Assembly: GCA_903930345.1 (NCBI GenBank)
Contig: CAIYYI010000608.1
Coordinates: forward strand, 1 to 33,133
Source of the DNA: an uncultured Verrucomicrobiota bacterium
GTDB lineage: Bacteria; Verrucomicrobiota; Verrucomicrobiia; Limisphaerales; CAIYYI01
Reading direction: 5' to 3'
DNA: 33,133 bases
Shown here: positions 1 to 7,364 of the stretch, piece by piece
Layout of the letters: every line of letters begins with the position of its first letter
Position numbering within the stretch: the first letter of the stretch is position 1
Made by a program: the position numbers and the translations under genes
The notes under the pieces: model-generated
Databases searched by the model: none
What the model was told of the DNA's origin: nothing
Seen by the model: only the letters and a program-made list of their open reading frames with translations

Positions 1-326
1 ACATGAAGATGGAGCAGTTTCCCAAGATTGAGTACAAGCTCACCGAGATGACCCTCAAGGAAATCCCGGCGCGCGGCGGGCTGATGTGCGAGGCGGTGGG
101 CGATCTCACCGTGGCGGGCGTCACCAAGAAGATCACCATGCCCGTCGGGCTGGAGCGCCAGGCCAAGGACAAGTGCAAGTTCTACACCCTCGCCCCCGTG
201 AAACTCAAGATGACCGATTACGGCATCACTCCCCCCAACCCGAACATCGCCGGCGTGGGCATCAAGACCGGGGATGAGATCAGCCTCACCTTTGATTGGC
301 CGCTGGCTGTGCCCGCCAAACAGTGA
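1..326 (+). CDS. YceI-like domain protein, C-terminal part (5' end outside window)
   Basis: The reading frame is open at the left edge and stops at TGA 324-326. The ATG at position 3 is probably internal, because YceI proteins are usually about 180-190 residues and only about 107 are visible. Visible family features are a segment reading GDLTVAGVTKKITMPV, which matches the usual G-L-T-hG-V-T-K-x-V strand pair of the YceI beta-barrel, and a C-terminal GDEISLTFDW strand. YceI-like proteins are lipocalin-like barrels that bind isoprenoid or other lipids, usually in the periplasm. The signal peptide, if there is one, would lie outside the window. A strong terminator follows 25 bases after the stop, so this gene ends its transcript. 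Family assignment is fairly sure; the ligand is unknown. Confidence 0.75.
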   Translation, partial: MKMEQFPKIEYKLTEMTLKEIPARGGLMCEAVGDLTVAGVTKKITMPVGLERQAKDKCKFYTLAPVKLKMTDYGITPPNPNIAGVGIKTGDEISLTFDWPLAVPAKQ

Positions 327-350
327 CGGGTTAGTCCAGCTTTTGTCGCG

Positions 351-382
351 CGGGACAAGGCCCAGCCTTGTCCCGTTTTTTT
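351..382 (+). terminator. Rho-independent terminator of the YceI-like gene
   Basis: A 10-bp perfect stem (CGGGACAAGG pairing with CCTTGTCCCG) with a CCCAG loop is followed by seven T. It lies 25 bases after the YceI stop. The T-run directly touches the ATG of the next gene at 383. Confidence 0.85.
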
Positions 383-1051
383 ATGATCGAGTATCACTTC
401 ATACTGGCCGAAGGAGGCACGTTCACCTTCCAAGTGGACCCGGATCAGCCACCCCAGCCATCGGCCCGGCACGCGGAGTGGGCCCGGTTGGGCTTCCACC
501 AGTGTGGGCTTTGCCCGCTGCGGGAGTCCACCCATCCCTGCTGCCCGGCCGCCGTGGCGGTGGAGGCCATCGCCCAGCGGTTCGCCTCCCTCGTGAGTTA
601 CCAAGCGGCGCGGGTGGTCATCCGCACCGCGGACCGCGAGTATGCCCGGGACTGCGATGTGCAAACCGGGCTGCGTTCCCTCCTCGGGCTGGTGATGGCC
701 AACAGCGAATGCCCCGTGCTGGCGCACTTCCGCGGCCTCGCCCGGTTTCACCTGCCGTTCGCCAACCTCGAGGAAACCGTGTTCCGCACCGTTTCCGCCT
801 ATCTTTTGAAGCAGCACTTCGCCCACCGGGAGGGGGGCGTGACGGATTGGGACCTGACCCACTTGACCCGGTTCTACGAGCAGTTGCAGGAAGTGAACCG
901 GGCCTTTCACCACCGCCTGTTGAACGCCAGCACCCAGGACGCCAATCTGAACGCCTTGGTCTCCCTGAATTACATGGCCATGGGGGTCACCTTCTCCCTG
1001 GAGGATCAATTGCTGGAACTGCGCCGCCTGTTCCCCCCGCCCACCGCCTGA
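383..1051 (+). CDS. Conserved hypothetical protein with N-terminal Cys cluster (possibly DUF6901 family)
   Basis: 222 residues from ATG 383. The start was chosen because the protein then opens MIEYHFILAEGG, like relatives I recall from Geobacter-type bacteria; a TTG at 368 lies inside the upstream terminator and is unlikely. After an N-terminal beta-hairpin comes a cysteine/histidine-rich stretch (FHQCGLCPLRESTHPCCP, about residues 39-56), which could bind metal. The rest is mostly helical, with the segments AHFRGLARFHLPF and DANLNALVSLNYMAM. No signal peptide or membrane segment is seen, so it should be cytoplasmic. No Shine-Dalgarno is possible in the usual place, because the T-tract of the preceding terminator ends one base before the ATG. 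The gene converges on hslR nine bases downstream. Function is unknown. Confidence 0.7.
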   Translation: MIEYHFILAEGGTFTFQVDPDQPPQPSARHAEWARLGFHQCGLCPLRESTHPCCPAAVAVEAIAQRFASLVSYQAARVVIRTADREYARDCDVQTGLRSLLGLVMANSECPVLAHFRGLARFHLPFANLEETVFRTVSAYLLKQHFAHREGGVTDWDLTHLTRFYEQLQEVNRAFHHRLLNASTQDANLNALVSLNYMAMGVTFSLEDQLLELRRLFPPPTA

Positions 1052-1060
1052 CCGCGCCGC

Positions 1061-1444
1061 TCATTCCTCGATAAAACCCATCTTTTCCAGCATCCGCCGG
1101 AATTTCTTGGTGGGGCGTCCGGCGGTTTGGGGTGGCCGGGGCAGACGCGCCTGCTCCTGCTGGCGGGCATACACCTCCGGGGGCGTCAAATCTTCCATCA
1201 GCAACCGCGCCTCCGGCGCCCCCACCCGCCGCTCCGCCAGACCCGCGACCTTCACCGTGCGGGTGATGTCCCCCTGTTGCACGGCCAGAACCTCCCCCAC
1301 CCGCAGCTCGCGCGCCGGCTTGAGATTCGCCCCGGCCAGCTTCACATGGCCGGCCTTGCACGCCTCCGCCGCCAGGGTGCGCGTCTTGAACAGCCGCACC
1401 GCCCAGAGCCATTTGTCCGCCCGCACTGTTGTCTCGGGAGCCAT
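1061..1444 (-). CDS. hslR: Ribosome-associated heat shock protein Hsp15 (S4 domain RNA-binding protein)
   Basis: 127 residues. The N-terminal half is a typical S4 RNA-binding domain: RADKWLWAVRLFKTRTLAAE, then AGHVKLAGANLKPARELRVGE (about residues 8-50). A basic C-terminal tail (GRPTKKFRRMLEKMGF) matches the Hsp15 layout and length. In E. coli, Hsp15 binds free 50S subunits that carry a stalled peptidyl-tRNA and helps recycle them. The gene converges with the preceding hypothetical gene, nine bases between stops, and follows the small basic protein gene on the same strand. It could instead be another small S4 protein, but the DKWLWxxRxFKTR opening is characteristic. Confidence 0.88.
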   Translation of the reverse strand: MAPETTVRADKWLWAVRLFKTRTLAAEACKAGHVKLAGANLKPARELRVGEVLAVQQGDITRTVKVAGLAERRVGAPEARLLMEDLTPPEVYARQQEQARLPRPPQTAGRPTKKFRRMLEKMGFIEE

Positions 1445-1527
1445 GTTGAAAAAGCTGCTCCCGGGGGAGGCGCATCGCGCCCATCCCGGGAGTGGATCTC
1501 CATCGGCTTAAGCCGACGCCTACGGAA

Positions 1528-1791
1528 TTATTTGCCGGTCTGATGCACCTTGCGCCAGCGTTCCCGCTGCGCGGCCGCGATGCGCTCCCGTCCCTCGGGC
1601 GACATCTTGCGCTTCTTGCCCTTGCCTTTGACCTTCTCCGGAACGTCCTTGCTGTCTTTGCCGGCCTTGGACGGTGCAACCTCGCCGACAATGGCCCCAA
1701 GTTCTTTCTCCAGCTTGGAGATTTTCTCACGCAGCGTGGCCGCACGACGCAGTTGTGCAACCGTTAGATTTAACAATGAATTCGATTTCAT
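1528..1791 (-). CDS. Small basic hypothetical protein with SPEGRERIAAAQRERW tail
   Basis: 87 residues. The N-terminal half (about residues 6-35) looks like a short coiled coil (LTVAQLRRAATLREKISKLE). A Lys-rich linker (KVKGKGKKRK) follows, then SPEGRERIAAAQRERWRKV. This last motif recurs at the C-terminus of many small Verrucomicrobia proteins and resembles the Ala/Lys/Arg-rich tails of nucleic-acid-binding proteins. The protein is cytoplasmic by appearance. It lies 83 bases upstream of hslR on the same strand and may share a transcript with it. Function is unknown; a DNA- or RNA-associated role is only an inference from charge. Confidence 0.7.
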   Translation of the reverse strand: MKSNSLLNLTVAQLRRAATLREKISKLEKELGAIVGEVAPSKAGKDSKDVPEKVKGKGKKRKMSPEGRERIAAAQRERWRKVHQTGK

Positions 1792-2131
1792 TATGGACAG
1801 GCTAACTCAAAACTAAGTGCCCGTCAAAAGGTTTTCTATGTCCGCAAAAAAGCCCCGGTGCGTGTGCGGGCGTCTCCAACTGACGAATGGGGGGCCAGAC
1901 GCTGCTGTGTGGTGGTTGCTCCCTAAGTCGCGAAGCGTCTTGGAGTGCGGCGGCTTGCTCCGCTTTGTTGGACAACCAAAGTCCTGCGGTCTTGTTTTGA
2001 AACCGCGATCTCCCCAAGCCAGCCCCCCCCATTTTCATCGTCAGTGGTCGGAGATTTCAGCTTTTATCCCCGCATCCCCCTCTCCATATCCTTAACCCAT
2101 CAATGCCTTGGCGTTGACCACGCATGTCCGC
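1792..2131. other. Non-coding spacer between the small basic gene and the fbaB terminator
   Basis: I see no convincing gene here. It holds one copy of the AAGTCGCGAAGCG repeat (1925-1994). An 18-base word ATGTCCGCAAAAAAGCCC at 1838-1855 is repeated exactly at 2124-2141, where it belongs to the fbaB terminator. The first copy is followed by a weaker hairpin (GCCCG/CGGGGC) and may be a degenerate minus-strand terminator. Confidence 0.5.
1925..1994 (+). repeat. Dispersed repeat AAGTCGCGAAGCG, copy 1
   Basis: Begins AAGTCGCGAAGCGTCTTGGA and runs through GTGCGGCGGCTTGCTCCGC to a GGACAACCAAAGTCCT hairpin. A near-identical copy lies at 6198-6268 and a decayed one at 30261-30310. The GGAC...GTCC arms and the GCGG...CCGC arms can each form a hairpin. 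Confidence 0.75.
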
Positions 2132-2161
2132 AAAAAAGCCCACCCCCGGGGGGGGCGGGCT
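2132..2161 (-). terminator. Rho-independent terminator of fbaB
   Basis: Read on the minus strand, a G+C-only stem (GCCCGCCCCC pairing with GGGGGTGGGC) is followed by six T. It starts 25 bases after the fbaB stop codon. Confidence 0.8.
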
Positions 2162-2186
2162 GAAAACGCCTGCGGGCCGCTCTGAC

Positions 2187-3272
2187 TTAGGCGACCGTGA
2201 CTTCCTTGCACAGATACACGTCCTGAATCGCGTTCAGGAGCGCGGCGCCCTCCGCCAGCGGACGCTGGAAAGCCTTGCGGCCGGAGATAAGACCCATGCC
2301 GCCCGCGCGCTTATTGACCACGGCGGTGAGCACGGCGGCCTCGAGGTCGCCCTTACCCTTGGACTCGCCCCCGGAGTTGATCAGTCCGGCGCGGCCCATG
2401 TAGCAGTTAGCCACCTGATAGCGGCAGAGATCAATCGGATGGTCGCTGCACAGGTCGGTGTAAATCCGCTCGTCAAACTTGCCGTAACTGGAGTTGCCCA
2501 TCTGCAGGGCCTTGAAACCGCCGTTGTTCTCGGGCAGCTTCTGCTTGATGATGTCGGCCTGGATGGTCACGCCCAGGTGGTTCGCCTGGCCCGTCAGGTC
2601 GGCGGAGGAATGATAGTCGGTGCTCTTGCCGTCCGCGTTCTTCACCTTGAAGGCGTTGTTGCGGATGTAGCACCACAGCACCGTCCCCATCCCCAGCTCG
2701 TGCGCCATCGCAAACGCCTGCGCCACTTCCACAATCTGGCGCCCGCTTTCCGCCGAGCCGAAATAGATCGTCGCCCCCACCGCCGCGCAACCCATGTCCG
2801 CCGCCTCCTTGAGCGTGCCGTACATGATCTGGTCCGCCTTGTTCGGGTAGGTCATCAGCTCGTTGTGATTGATCTTGACCATGAACGGAATGCGGTGCGC
2901 ATATTTGCGCGACACCATGCCCAGCACGCCGTAGGTCGAGGCCACCGCGTTGCAGCCGCCCTCGATCGCCAGCTTCACGATGTTCTCCGCGTCAAAGTAA
3001 TCCGGGTTCCTGGCGAAACTCGCCCCGCCCGAATGCTCAATGCCCTGGTCCACCGGGAGGATGGAAAGATAGCCCGTGCCCGCCAGGCGGCCATTGCCGA
3101 ACATGCGCTGCAGGTTCGAGAGCACCCGGTTGCTCCGGTCCGACGGAATGAAAATGCGGTCCACAAAATCCGGTCCCGGAACGTGCAGACGGTCCTTGGA
3201 GATCTTCGGGGTGTTGAAGTTCAGCAGATATTCGGCTTTGTCGCCCAGTTGCGTTTCAATGGTTTTGATCAT
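2187..3272 (-). CDS. fbaB: Class I fructose-bisphosphate aldolase (DhnA/FbaB type)
   Basis: 361 residues, the size of the bacterial/archaeal-type class I aldolase. It interconverts fructose 1,6-bisphosphate with DHAP and glyceraldehyde 3-phosphate through a lysine Schiff base, in the cytoplasm, for glycolysis and gluconeogenesis. Diagnostic segments are [13 protein letters not shown] (about residue 70), [26 protein letters not shown] and the phosphate-binding [15 protein letters not shown] near the C-terminus. The gene stands alone, with its own terminator downstream and a candidate promoter about 80 bases upstream. No strong Shine-Dalgarno precedes the ATG, but the conserved start [10 protein letters not shown] supports it. 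Confidence 0.93.
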   Translation of the reverse strand: MIKTIETQLGDKAEYLLNFNTPKISKDRLHVPGPDFVDRIFIPSDRSNRVLSNLQRMFGNGRLAGTGYLSILPVDQGIEHSGGASFARNPDYFDAENIVKLAIEGGCNAVASTYGVLGMVSRKYAHRIPFMVKINHNELMTYPNKADQIMYGTLKEAADMGCAAVGATIYFGSAESGRQIVEVAQAFAMAHELGMGTVLWCYIRNNAFKVKNADGKSTDYHSSADLTGQANHLGVTIQADIIKQKLPENNGGFKALQMGNSSYGKFDERIYTDLCSDHPIDLCRYQVANCYMGRAGLINSGGESKGKGDLEAAVLTAVVNKRAGGMGLISGRKAFQRPLAEGAALLNAIQDVYLCKEVTVA

Positions 3273-3352
3273 GGCTTATGTCGATTCAAGTTAATGGCGC
3301 CGGAAGCGGCGGCGAACACGGTTTCACCACCGGCATCCCGGCACCGGAAAAG

Positions 3353-3381
3353 TTTATATTAGGAAAAGCGGCCCGGCGCAA
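3353..3381 (-). promoter_or_regulatory. Candidate sigma-70-type promoter of fbaB
   Basis: On the minus strand, TTGCGC (plus-strand 3376-3381) and TATAAA (3353-3358) are separated by 17 bases. This would start transcription about 75 bases before the fbaB ATG. It is inferred from motif match and spacing only. Confidence 0.4.
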
Positions 3382-3410
3382 CGCATTTCATTAGCGTTTC
3401 ACCAAGTCTC

Positions 3411-3527
3411 GTAGCGGCAGGCATCCTTGCCTGCCGTATCACCCGGCTTCCAGCCGGGTCGTTCGTCCAGTCCCGGGCCGGGCGGCTGGAAGCCGCCAGT
3501 TACGGCAGGCAGGATGCCTGCCGCTAC
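3411..3527. repeat. 117-bp inverted-repeat element (GTAGCGGCAGGCATCC family)
   Basis: The outer arms are GTAGCGGCAGGCATCC... (3411-3437) and its reverse complement (3502-3527), differing by a single base. Inside lie two complementary hairpins, CCCGGCTTCCAGCCGGG and GGCGGCTGGAAGCCGCC, so the whole element can fold into one long cruciform. It lies between the start of fbaB and the end of the YggS gene, both on the minus strand. There is no ORF. It resembles a miniature inverted-repeat or REP-type element. A half copy is at 10381-10430. Confidence 0.85.
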
Positions 3528-3586
3528 AGCGTCATCTCCAGCAAGGTTCGTGGCAACCGCGTGTTCTCACCCGGCGTCCCCTCCCC

Positions 3587-4315
3587 TCACCCCTCTTTTG
3601 CCGGGTCGCCCATCCCCACCCCCGCCGCACCGGCCCGCCCCCGGGGCCCGAACAGCGCCGTGCCGATGCGCACAATCGTGGCCCCCTCCTCCACGGCCAC
3701 CTCAAAATCGCCGCTCATGCCCATGCTCAGATGGGGCAGCGTCGCCCCCAGCGCCTCCTCGCACGCGAGCTTCAGCTCACGCAGCCGCCGGAACAGGGGC
3801 CGCACCTTCTCGGTGTCGGGCGTCCAGGGCGCCAGCGTCATCAGCCCGTGTATCTCCACCCGTTTCAGGGCGTTGATCTTGAGCATCTCCTCCACCAGCA
3901 CCTCCGGCCGCAGCCCGAACTTGCTCGACTCCCCCGCGATGTTCACCTCCAGCAGCACCGGCATGCGCTTGCCCACCCGGGCGGCGGCTTTATCAATCTC
4001 CTCCGCCAGGTGCAGGCTATCGACACTCTGGATCAGCTCGAAGAAATGCACCGCGTCCCGGCACTTGTTGGTTTGCAGGTGTCCGATCAGGTGCCAGTGC
4101 AAGCGTCCGGGGCTCATCGAAACCTTCGCCTTGCCCTCCTGCACCTTGTTTTCGCCGAACAGCGTCAGGCCGAGGTCGGCGGCGGCGCGCACCATCGCCG
4201 GCGGCTGCCCTTTGCTCACGGCCATGAGTTGCACCCCTGCCGGGTCGCGCCCGACGCGCCCGCAGGCCGCCGCCATCCGCGCTTGAATGGACACCAGGTT
4301 ATCTGCCAGTTGCAT
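3587..4315 (-). CDS. YggS family pyridoxal-phosphate-binding protein (PLP homeostasis)
   Basis: 242 residues from the ATG at 4315, which gives the conserved N-terminus; longer in-frame extensions run into the divergent lgt gene and are not coding. The fold is a single PLP-binding TIM barrel without a second domain. The PLP lysine is K35 in LMAVSKGQP. Further family motifs are LFGENKVQE, LHWHLIGHLQTNK, EVNIAGESSKFG, HGLMTLAPW and LSMGMSGDFEVAVEEGATIVRIGTALFG at the phosphate site. Members (YggS/PLPBP) buffer free PLP and affect amino-acid metabolism; no enzymatic reaction is established. It is divergent from lgt, with 129 bases between starts. Confidence 0.92.
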   Translation of the reverse strand: MQLADNLVSIQARMAAACGRVGRDPAGVQLMAVSKGQPPAMVRAAADLGLTLFGENKVQEGKAKVSMSPGRLHWHLIGHLQTNKCRDAVHFFELIQSVDSLHLAEEIDKAAARVGKRMPVLLEVNIAGESSKFGLRPEVLVEEMLKINALKRVEIHGLMTLAPWTPDTEKVRPLFRRLRELKLACEEALGATLPHLSMGMSGDFEVAVEEGATIVRIGTALFGPRGRAGAAGVGMGDPAKEG

Positions 4316-4444
4316 GCGCCGGAGTGTGCCCCATTTCCCTCCGGCGGTCAAAGCCTGCGCACCGAAAAAGACGGGGGGCGACGCGCGCGATTTCCGCCAA
4401 GCATGATTGACGGCACCGGGCGGGGAACTTAATTTGCCACCCAC

Positions 4445-5230
4445 GTGCATCCGATTGCTTTGGAATTGGGTCCGGGCCTGGTGATCCGCTGGTACGGTGT
4501 GCTGGTGGCCCTCGGGTTTCTGACCGGTTTGTGGACCGCCAGCCGGCGGGGGATCCGCTATGGGCTGCCCCCGGAAACCATTTCGGACCTCGGCATCTGG
4601 CTCCTCGTTGGCGGGCTGGTTGGGGCCCGGTTCCTCTACGTCATCACCTTTTGGCAGGAATACCGTTCCGGCCCCTTCTGGGAGGTGTTCATGCTCCAAC
4701 GAGGCGGCCTGGTCTATTACGGCGGTTTCCTCGGCGCCGCGCTGGTGGCCATCGGCTATCTGCGATGGAAAAAACTGCCCCTCTGGGCCACGGCGGATGC
4801 CCTCGCCCCCAGCATCGCCCTGGGCCATGTCTTCGGCCGGCTGGGCTGCTTCATGAACGGCTGCTGCTTTGGGCGCGTCACCGGGGGCGCCTGGGCCGTC
4901 CATTTTCCCTCACCGCACGAGATGCAGCATTACGGGGTTCACCCGACCCAGATCTATGAGTCTTTCCTGAATCTGCTGCTCTTCCTGGCCCTCGCCTGGT
5001 TTTACCGGCGCAAACGCTTCACCGGCCAGGTCTTCGCCCTTTACCTGCTTGGTTACCCGCTCATCCGCGCCAGCGTGGAGCTGCTGCGCGGGGATTACCT
5101 GCCCGGCCAGCTCTGGTTCGGCCTGCTCACCCCGGGCCAGGCGGTGAGCCTCCTGCTGTTGCCTGTGGGCCTGATCCTGTACTTCGTGCTGCCCCGCTCA
5201 CCCGCCCCCACCCGCCCCACCCCGCCCTGA
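4445..5230 (+). CDS. lgt: Prolipoprotein diacylglyceryl transferase
   Basis: 261 residues from a GTG start, which gives the expected opening MHPIALELGPGLVIRWYG. Lgt is an integral inner-membrane enzyme with about seven membrane segments; it moves diacylglycerol from phosphatidylglycerol onto the lipobox cysteine of prolipoproteins. Visible motifs are GGLVYYGGFLGA (a Tyr at the position of the His in the E. coli motif), the signature GHVFGRLGCFMNGCCFGR, and HPTQIYESFLNLLLF. Nearby predicted lipoproteins (21097-21579 and 26140-26529) would be substrates. The stop is eight bases before miaA, so the two are very likely co-transcribed. Hydrophobic segments cover most of the length, and the tail is Pro-rich. 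Confidence 0.95.
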   Translation: MHPIALELGPGLVIRWYGVLVALGFLTGLWTASRRGIRYGLPPETISDLGIWLLVGGLVGARFLYVITFWQEYRSGPFWEVFMLQRGGLVYYGGFLGAALVAIGYLRWKKLPLWATADALAPSIALGHVFGRLGCFMNGCCFGRVTGGAWAVHFPSPHEMQHYGVHPTQIYESFLNLLLFLALAWFYRRKRFTGQVFALYLLGYPLIRASVELLRGDYLPGQLWFGLLTPGQAVSLLLLPVGLILYFVLPRSPAPTRPTPP

Positions 5231-5238
5231 GGCCTCCC

Positions 5239-6186
5239 ATGCTCGCGCCCACCGCCCCCGCCCCTTTCTTCCTCGCCGGCCCCACCGCCGTCGGCAAAAG
5301 CGCCGTCGCCATGGCCCTCGCGGAACGCGTCAACGGGGAGATCCTCTCCGTCGATTCCATGCAGGTCTATCGCGGCCTGGACATCGGCACCGCCAAACCC
5401 ACCGCCGCCGAGCAGGCCCGCGTGCGCCATCACCTGATTGACATCCTCGACCTGACGGAAAGCTTTGACGCCGCCGCCTTCCTGGACCGCGCCAAGGCGG
5501 CCGTGCAGGATCTGCTGCAGCGCGGCAAAACGCCGGTCTTCTGCGGCGGCACCGGCCTCTACTTCAAAGCCTGGCTGGAGGGCCTGGGCGAGCCCCACCT
5601 GACCGACCCCGCCATCCGTGCCGAGCTGGAAAGCCGCCCCCTGCCCGAGCTGCTGGCGGAACTGGCGCGGCGCGACCCCGCCACCCACGGGCGCATCGAC
5701 CGCCAAAACCCCCGCCGCGTGGTGCGCGCCTTGGAAATCATCCGCCTCACCGGCCAGCCCTGCACCCCGCAGCGCGCCCCCTGGGAACCCTCCCCCTCCC
5801 CCCACCCCGGCTTCTTCCTGCTCGCCCGCGAGGTGGAGGACCTCAAGCAGCGCATCGACGACCGTGTGGCGGAGATGTTCTCGCGCGGACTGGTGGCGGA
5901 GACGCGCGCCCTCCTGCCGCAGGGCCTGGAGCAAAACCGCACCGCCCTGCAGGCCATCGGCTACCGCCAGGTGGTGGAGCACCTGCGCGGCGAACACACC
6001 CTGCCGGAAACCGTGGAACTGGTGAAAACCCGGACCCGCCAATACGCCCGCCGTCAGATGACCTGGTTCCGCAACCAGGCCAGCCCGGAATGGATCCAAT
6101 TGGCCCCCGACACCCCCCCGGACGAGACCGCCGCGCTGCTGATAAAAAAAAGCCAACCACAGACACACCAAGCCGCTTTCATGTAA
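5239..6186 (+). CDS. miaA: tRNA dimethylallyltransferase
   Basis: 315 residues, normal for the family. MiaA adds a dimethylallyl group from DMAPP to N6 of A37 in tRNAs that read UNN codons. Motifs in order: P-loop GPTAVGKS (about residues 14-21), DSMQVYRGLDIGTAKPT, VRHHLIDI, GGTGLYFKAWLEGL, NPRRVVRALEIIRLTG, and ALQAIGYRQVVEHL followed by RQYARRQMTWFRNQ. It follows lgt after eight bases with no room for a separate promoter. The last dozen residues (KSQPQTHQAAFM) are not conserved, and the stop falls 12 bases before a dispersed repeat, so the 3' end may have been changed by that repeat. Confidence 0.95.
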   Translation: MLAPTAPAPFFLAGPTAVGKSAVAMALAERVNGEILSVDSMQVYRGLDIGTAKPTAAEQARVRHHLIDILDLTESFDAAAFLDRAKAAVQDLLQRGKTPVFCGGTGLYFKAWLEGLGEPHLTDPAIRAELESRPLPELLAELARRDPATHGRIDRQNPRRVVRALEIIRLTGQPCTPQRAPWEPSPSPHPGFFLLAREVEDLKQRIDDRVAEMFSRGLVAETRALLPQGLEQNRTALQAIGYRQVVEHLRGEHTLPETVELVKTRTRQYARRQMTWFRNQASPEWIQLAPDTPPDETAALLIKKSQPQTHQAAFM

Positions 6187-6197
6187 AAGTTTGCACT

Positions 6198-6268
6198 CGA
6201 AGTCGCGAAGCGTCTTGGAGTGCGGCGGCTTGCTGCCGCTTTGAGGGACAACCAAAGTCCTACGACTT
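6198..6268 (+). repeat. Dispersed repeat AAGTCGCGAAGCG, copy 2
   Basis: Shares AAGTCGCGAAGCGTCTTGGA, GTGCGGCGGCTTGCT and GGACAACCAAAGTCCT with the copy at 1925-1994, with only a few differences and an inserted G in the loop. Confidence 0.8.
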
Positions 6269-6392
6269 CAAAAATGGTCTAACGGCACCCCAAGTCCGTA
6301 CCGCCCGTTCGTTGGGTAGGCTTCAGCCGATCAGGTGAAACCTTCCAGAAGCAGGTGAAGTTCATCGGCCGTTTCCCTGTGCCGTGTCGCGG

Positions 6393-6420
6393 TTGACAAG
6401 CCGGTTGGGCGTGGTACGCT
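6393..6420 (+). promoter_or_regulatory. Candidate promoter for the Uma2-like gene
   Basis: A perfect TTGACA (6393-6398) is followed after 16 bases by TACGCT (6415-6420). It lies 130 bases before the ATG at 6550. Based on motif and spacing only. Confidence 0.35.
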
Positions 6421-6549
6421 TCCGGTGTGGTGAATCAGGCTGAAAATCAGGTCTCCCTCACCCGCGCAGCGTCCAAAACGGCGGCGCGGAAAGAAAGCCA
6501 ATTCCTACCCTTTTTGAGCAACCCCGCCACGCGGGAGTAATTTTACGCC

Positions 6550-7122
6550 ATGGCGGTAATTGAAAAACCGAAGTCCGTCGTCCGTGACCCCAAAATCTGG
6601 CCGCTTGGGGTCAAAGCGTACCATGCGCTGGGCGAAATGGGCCTGATTCCCGAAAGGACCGAGCTGCTCTATGGCCAGGTGTTTCACAAAATGCCCAAGT
6701 CTCCCTTCCACACCTACCTCCTTCAGTTGTTGCTCGAACTCCTCCGGGCCGCAGTGCCGCAGGGTTTCCTTGTCCGCACCGAGCAACCCATCACCTGCGC
6801 GGATTCCGAACCGGAACCGGACCTCTCCGTGGTGCGTGGTGCAATCGCTGACTTTCGCCAAGCCCACCCCACGACCGCCGAACTGGTGATCGAGATTTGC
6901 GTGAGCAGCCATGAATATGACCGATCCAAACTCTGGGCCTACGCCAGTGCTGGCGTGAAAGAATGTTGGCTGGTGCTGGGACCGGAGAAACAGATCGAAG
7001 TTCACCGCCAGCCGCAGGGCGACCAATATGCCGAGCGTTCCGTCCACGGGACGGGTGAAAGTGTGACCAGCACGGCGGTGCCGGGCTTCGTGGTGGATGT
7101 GGCCAGCCTCTTTGCCGCCTGA
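6550..7122 (+). CDS. Uma2 family (DUF820) restriction-endonuclease-fold protein
   Basis: 190 residues. The family has a PD-(D/E)xK nuclease-like core. Visible are the opening ELLYGQVFHKMPKSPFH (about residues 38-54), the acidic strand EPEPDLSVVRG with the expected PxD, the strand ELVIEICVSSHEYDRSKLWAYASAGVKECWLV containing the E-x-S/D...K active-site pattern, and a C-terminal domain ending VPGFVVDVASLF. Uma2 genes occur in many copies in Cyanobacteria and PVC bacteria. They are thought to be nucleases of mobile or defence origin, but the biological role is unproven. It is a single gene with its own leader, cytoplasmic, and has no partner toxin or antitoxin next to it. Confidence 0.85.
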   Translation: MAVIEKPKSVVRDPKIWPLGVKAYHALGEMGLIPERTELLYGQVFHKMPKSPFHTYLLQLLLELLRAAVPQGFLVRTEQPITCADSEPEPDLSVVRGAIADFRQAHPTTAELVIEICVSSHEYDRSKLWAYASAGVKECWLVLGPEKQIEVHRQPQGDQYAERSVHGTGESVTSTAVPGFVVDVASLFAA

Positions 7123-7291
7123 AAGCAGCGTCAATGTGTGGCCCCCGTTTCCTACCGGTGGGAGTCATGGCCGCGTTCAAAAGTGAGTCGATCCAACCAA
7201 ACGAGTGAAACCCGGGTGAGATGATGGACCCGGGAAGACGGTTGGACGGTGCGCGGGCAAATCCCGTGCACGTTCCCCCGGTCACCGGACC

Positions 7292-7330
7292 AAAAAAAAC
7301 GCCGGGCTGAACCTCGCGGTCCAACCCGGC
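7292..7330 (-). terminator. Strong Rho-independent terminator of the DUF3352-like gene
   Basis: On the minus strand, GCCGGG-x-TGGACC closes over a GCGA tetraloop onto GGTTCAG-CCCGGC, followed by eight T. It lies 35 bases after the stop at 7365. Confidence 0.85.
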
Positions 7331-7364
7331 CTGAAACCAAACCCGGCGCCTCACGCCTCACCAC

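Larger units (their letters stand above)
6187..6549. other. Spacer with dispersed repeat and candidate promoter upstream of the Uma2-like gene
   Basis: It holds the AAGTCGCGAAGCG repeat (6198-6268), a GTAGGCTTCAGCCGA word (6317-6331) related to the rearranged CGGCTTAAGCCGACGCCTAC at 1503-1522, and a TTGACA-type promoter at 6393-6420. I see no gene. Confidence 0.5.

Noticed and set aside
2124-3362. 412-residue plus-strand ORF
   Set aside because: Antisense to the aldolase gene; it also runs through the fbaB terminator and promoter.
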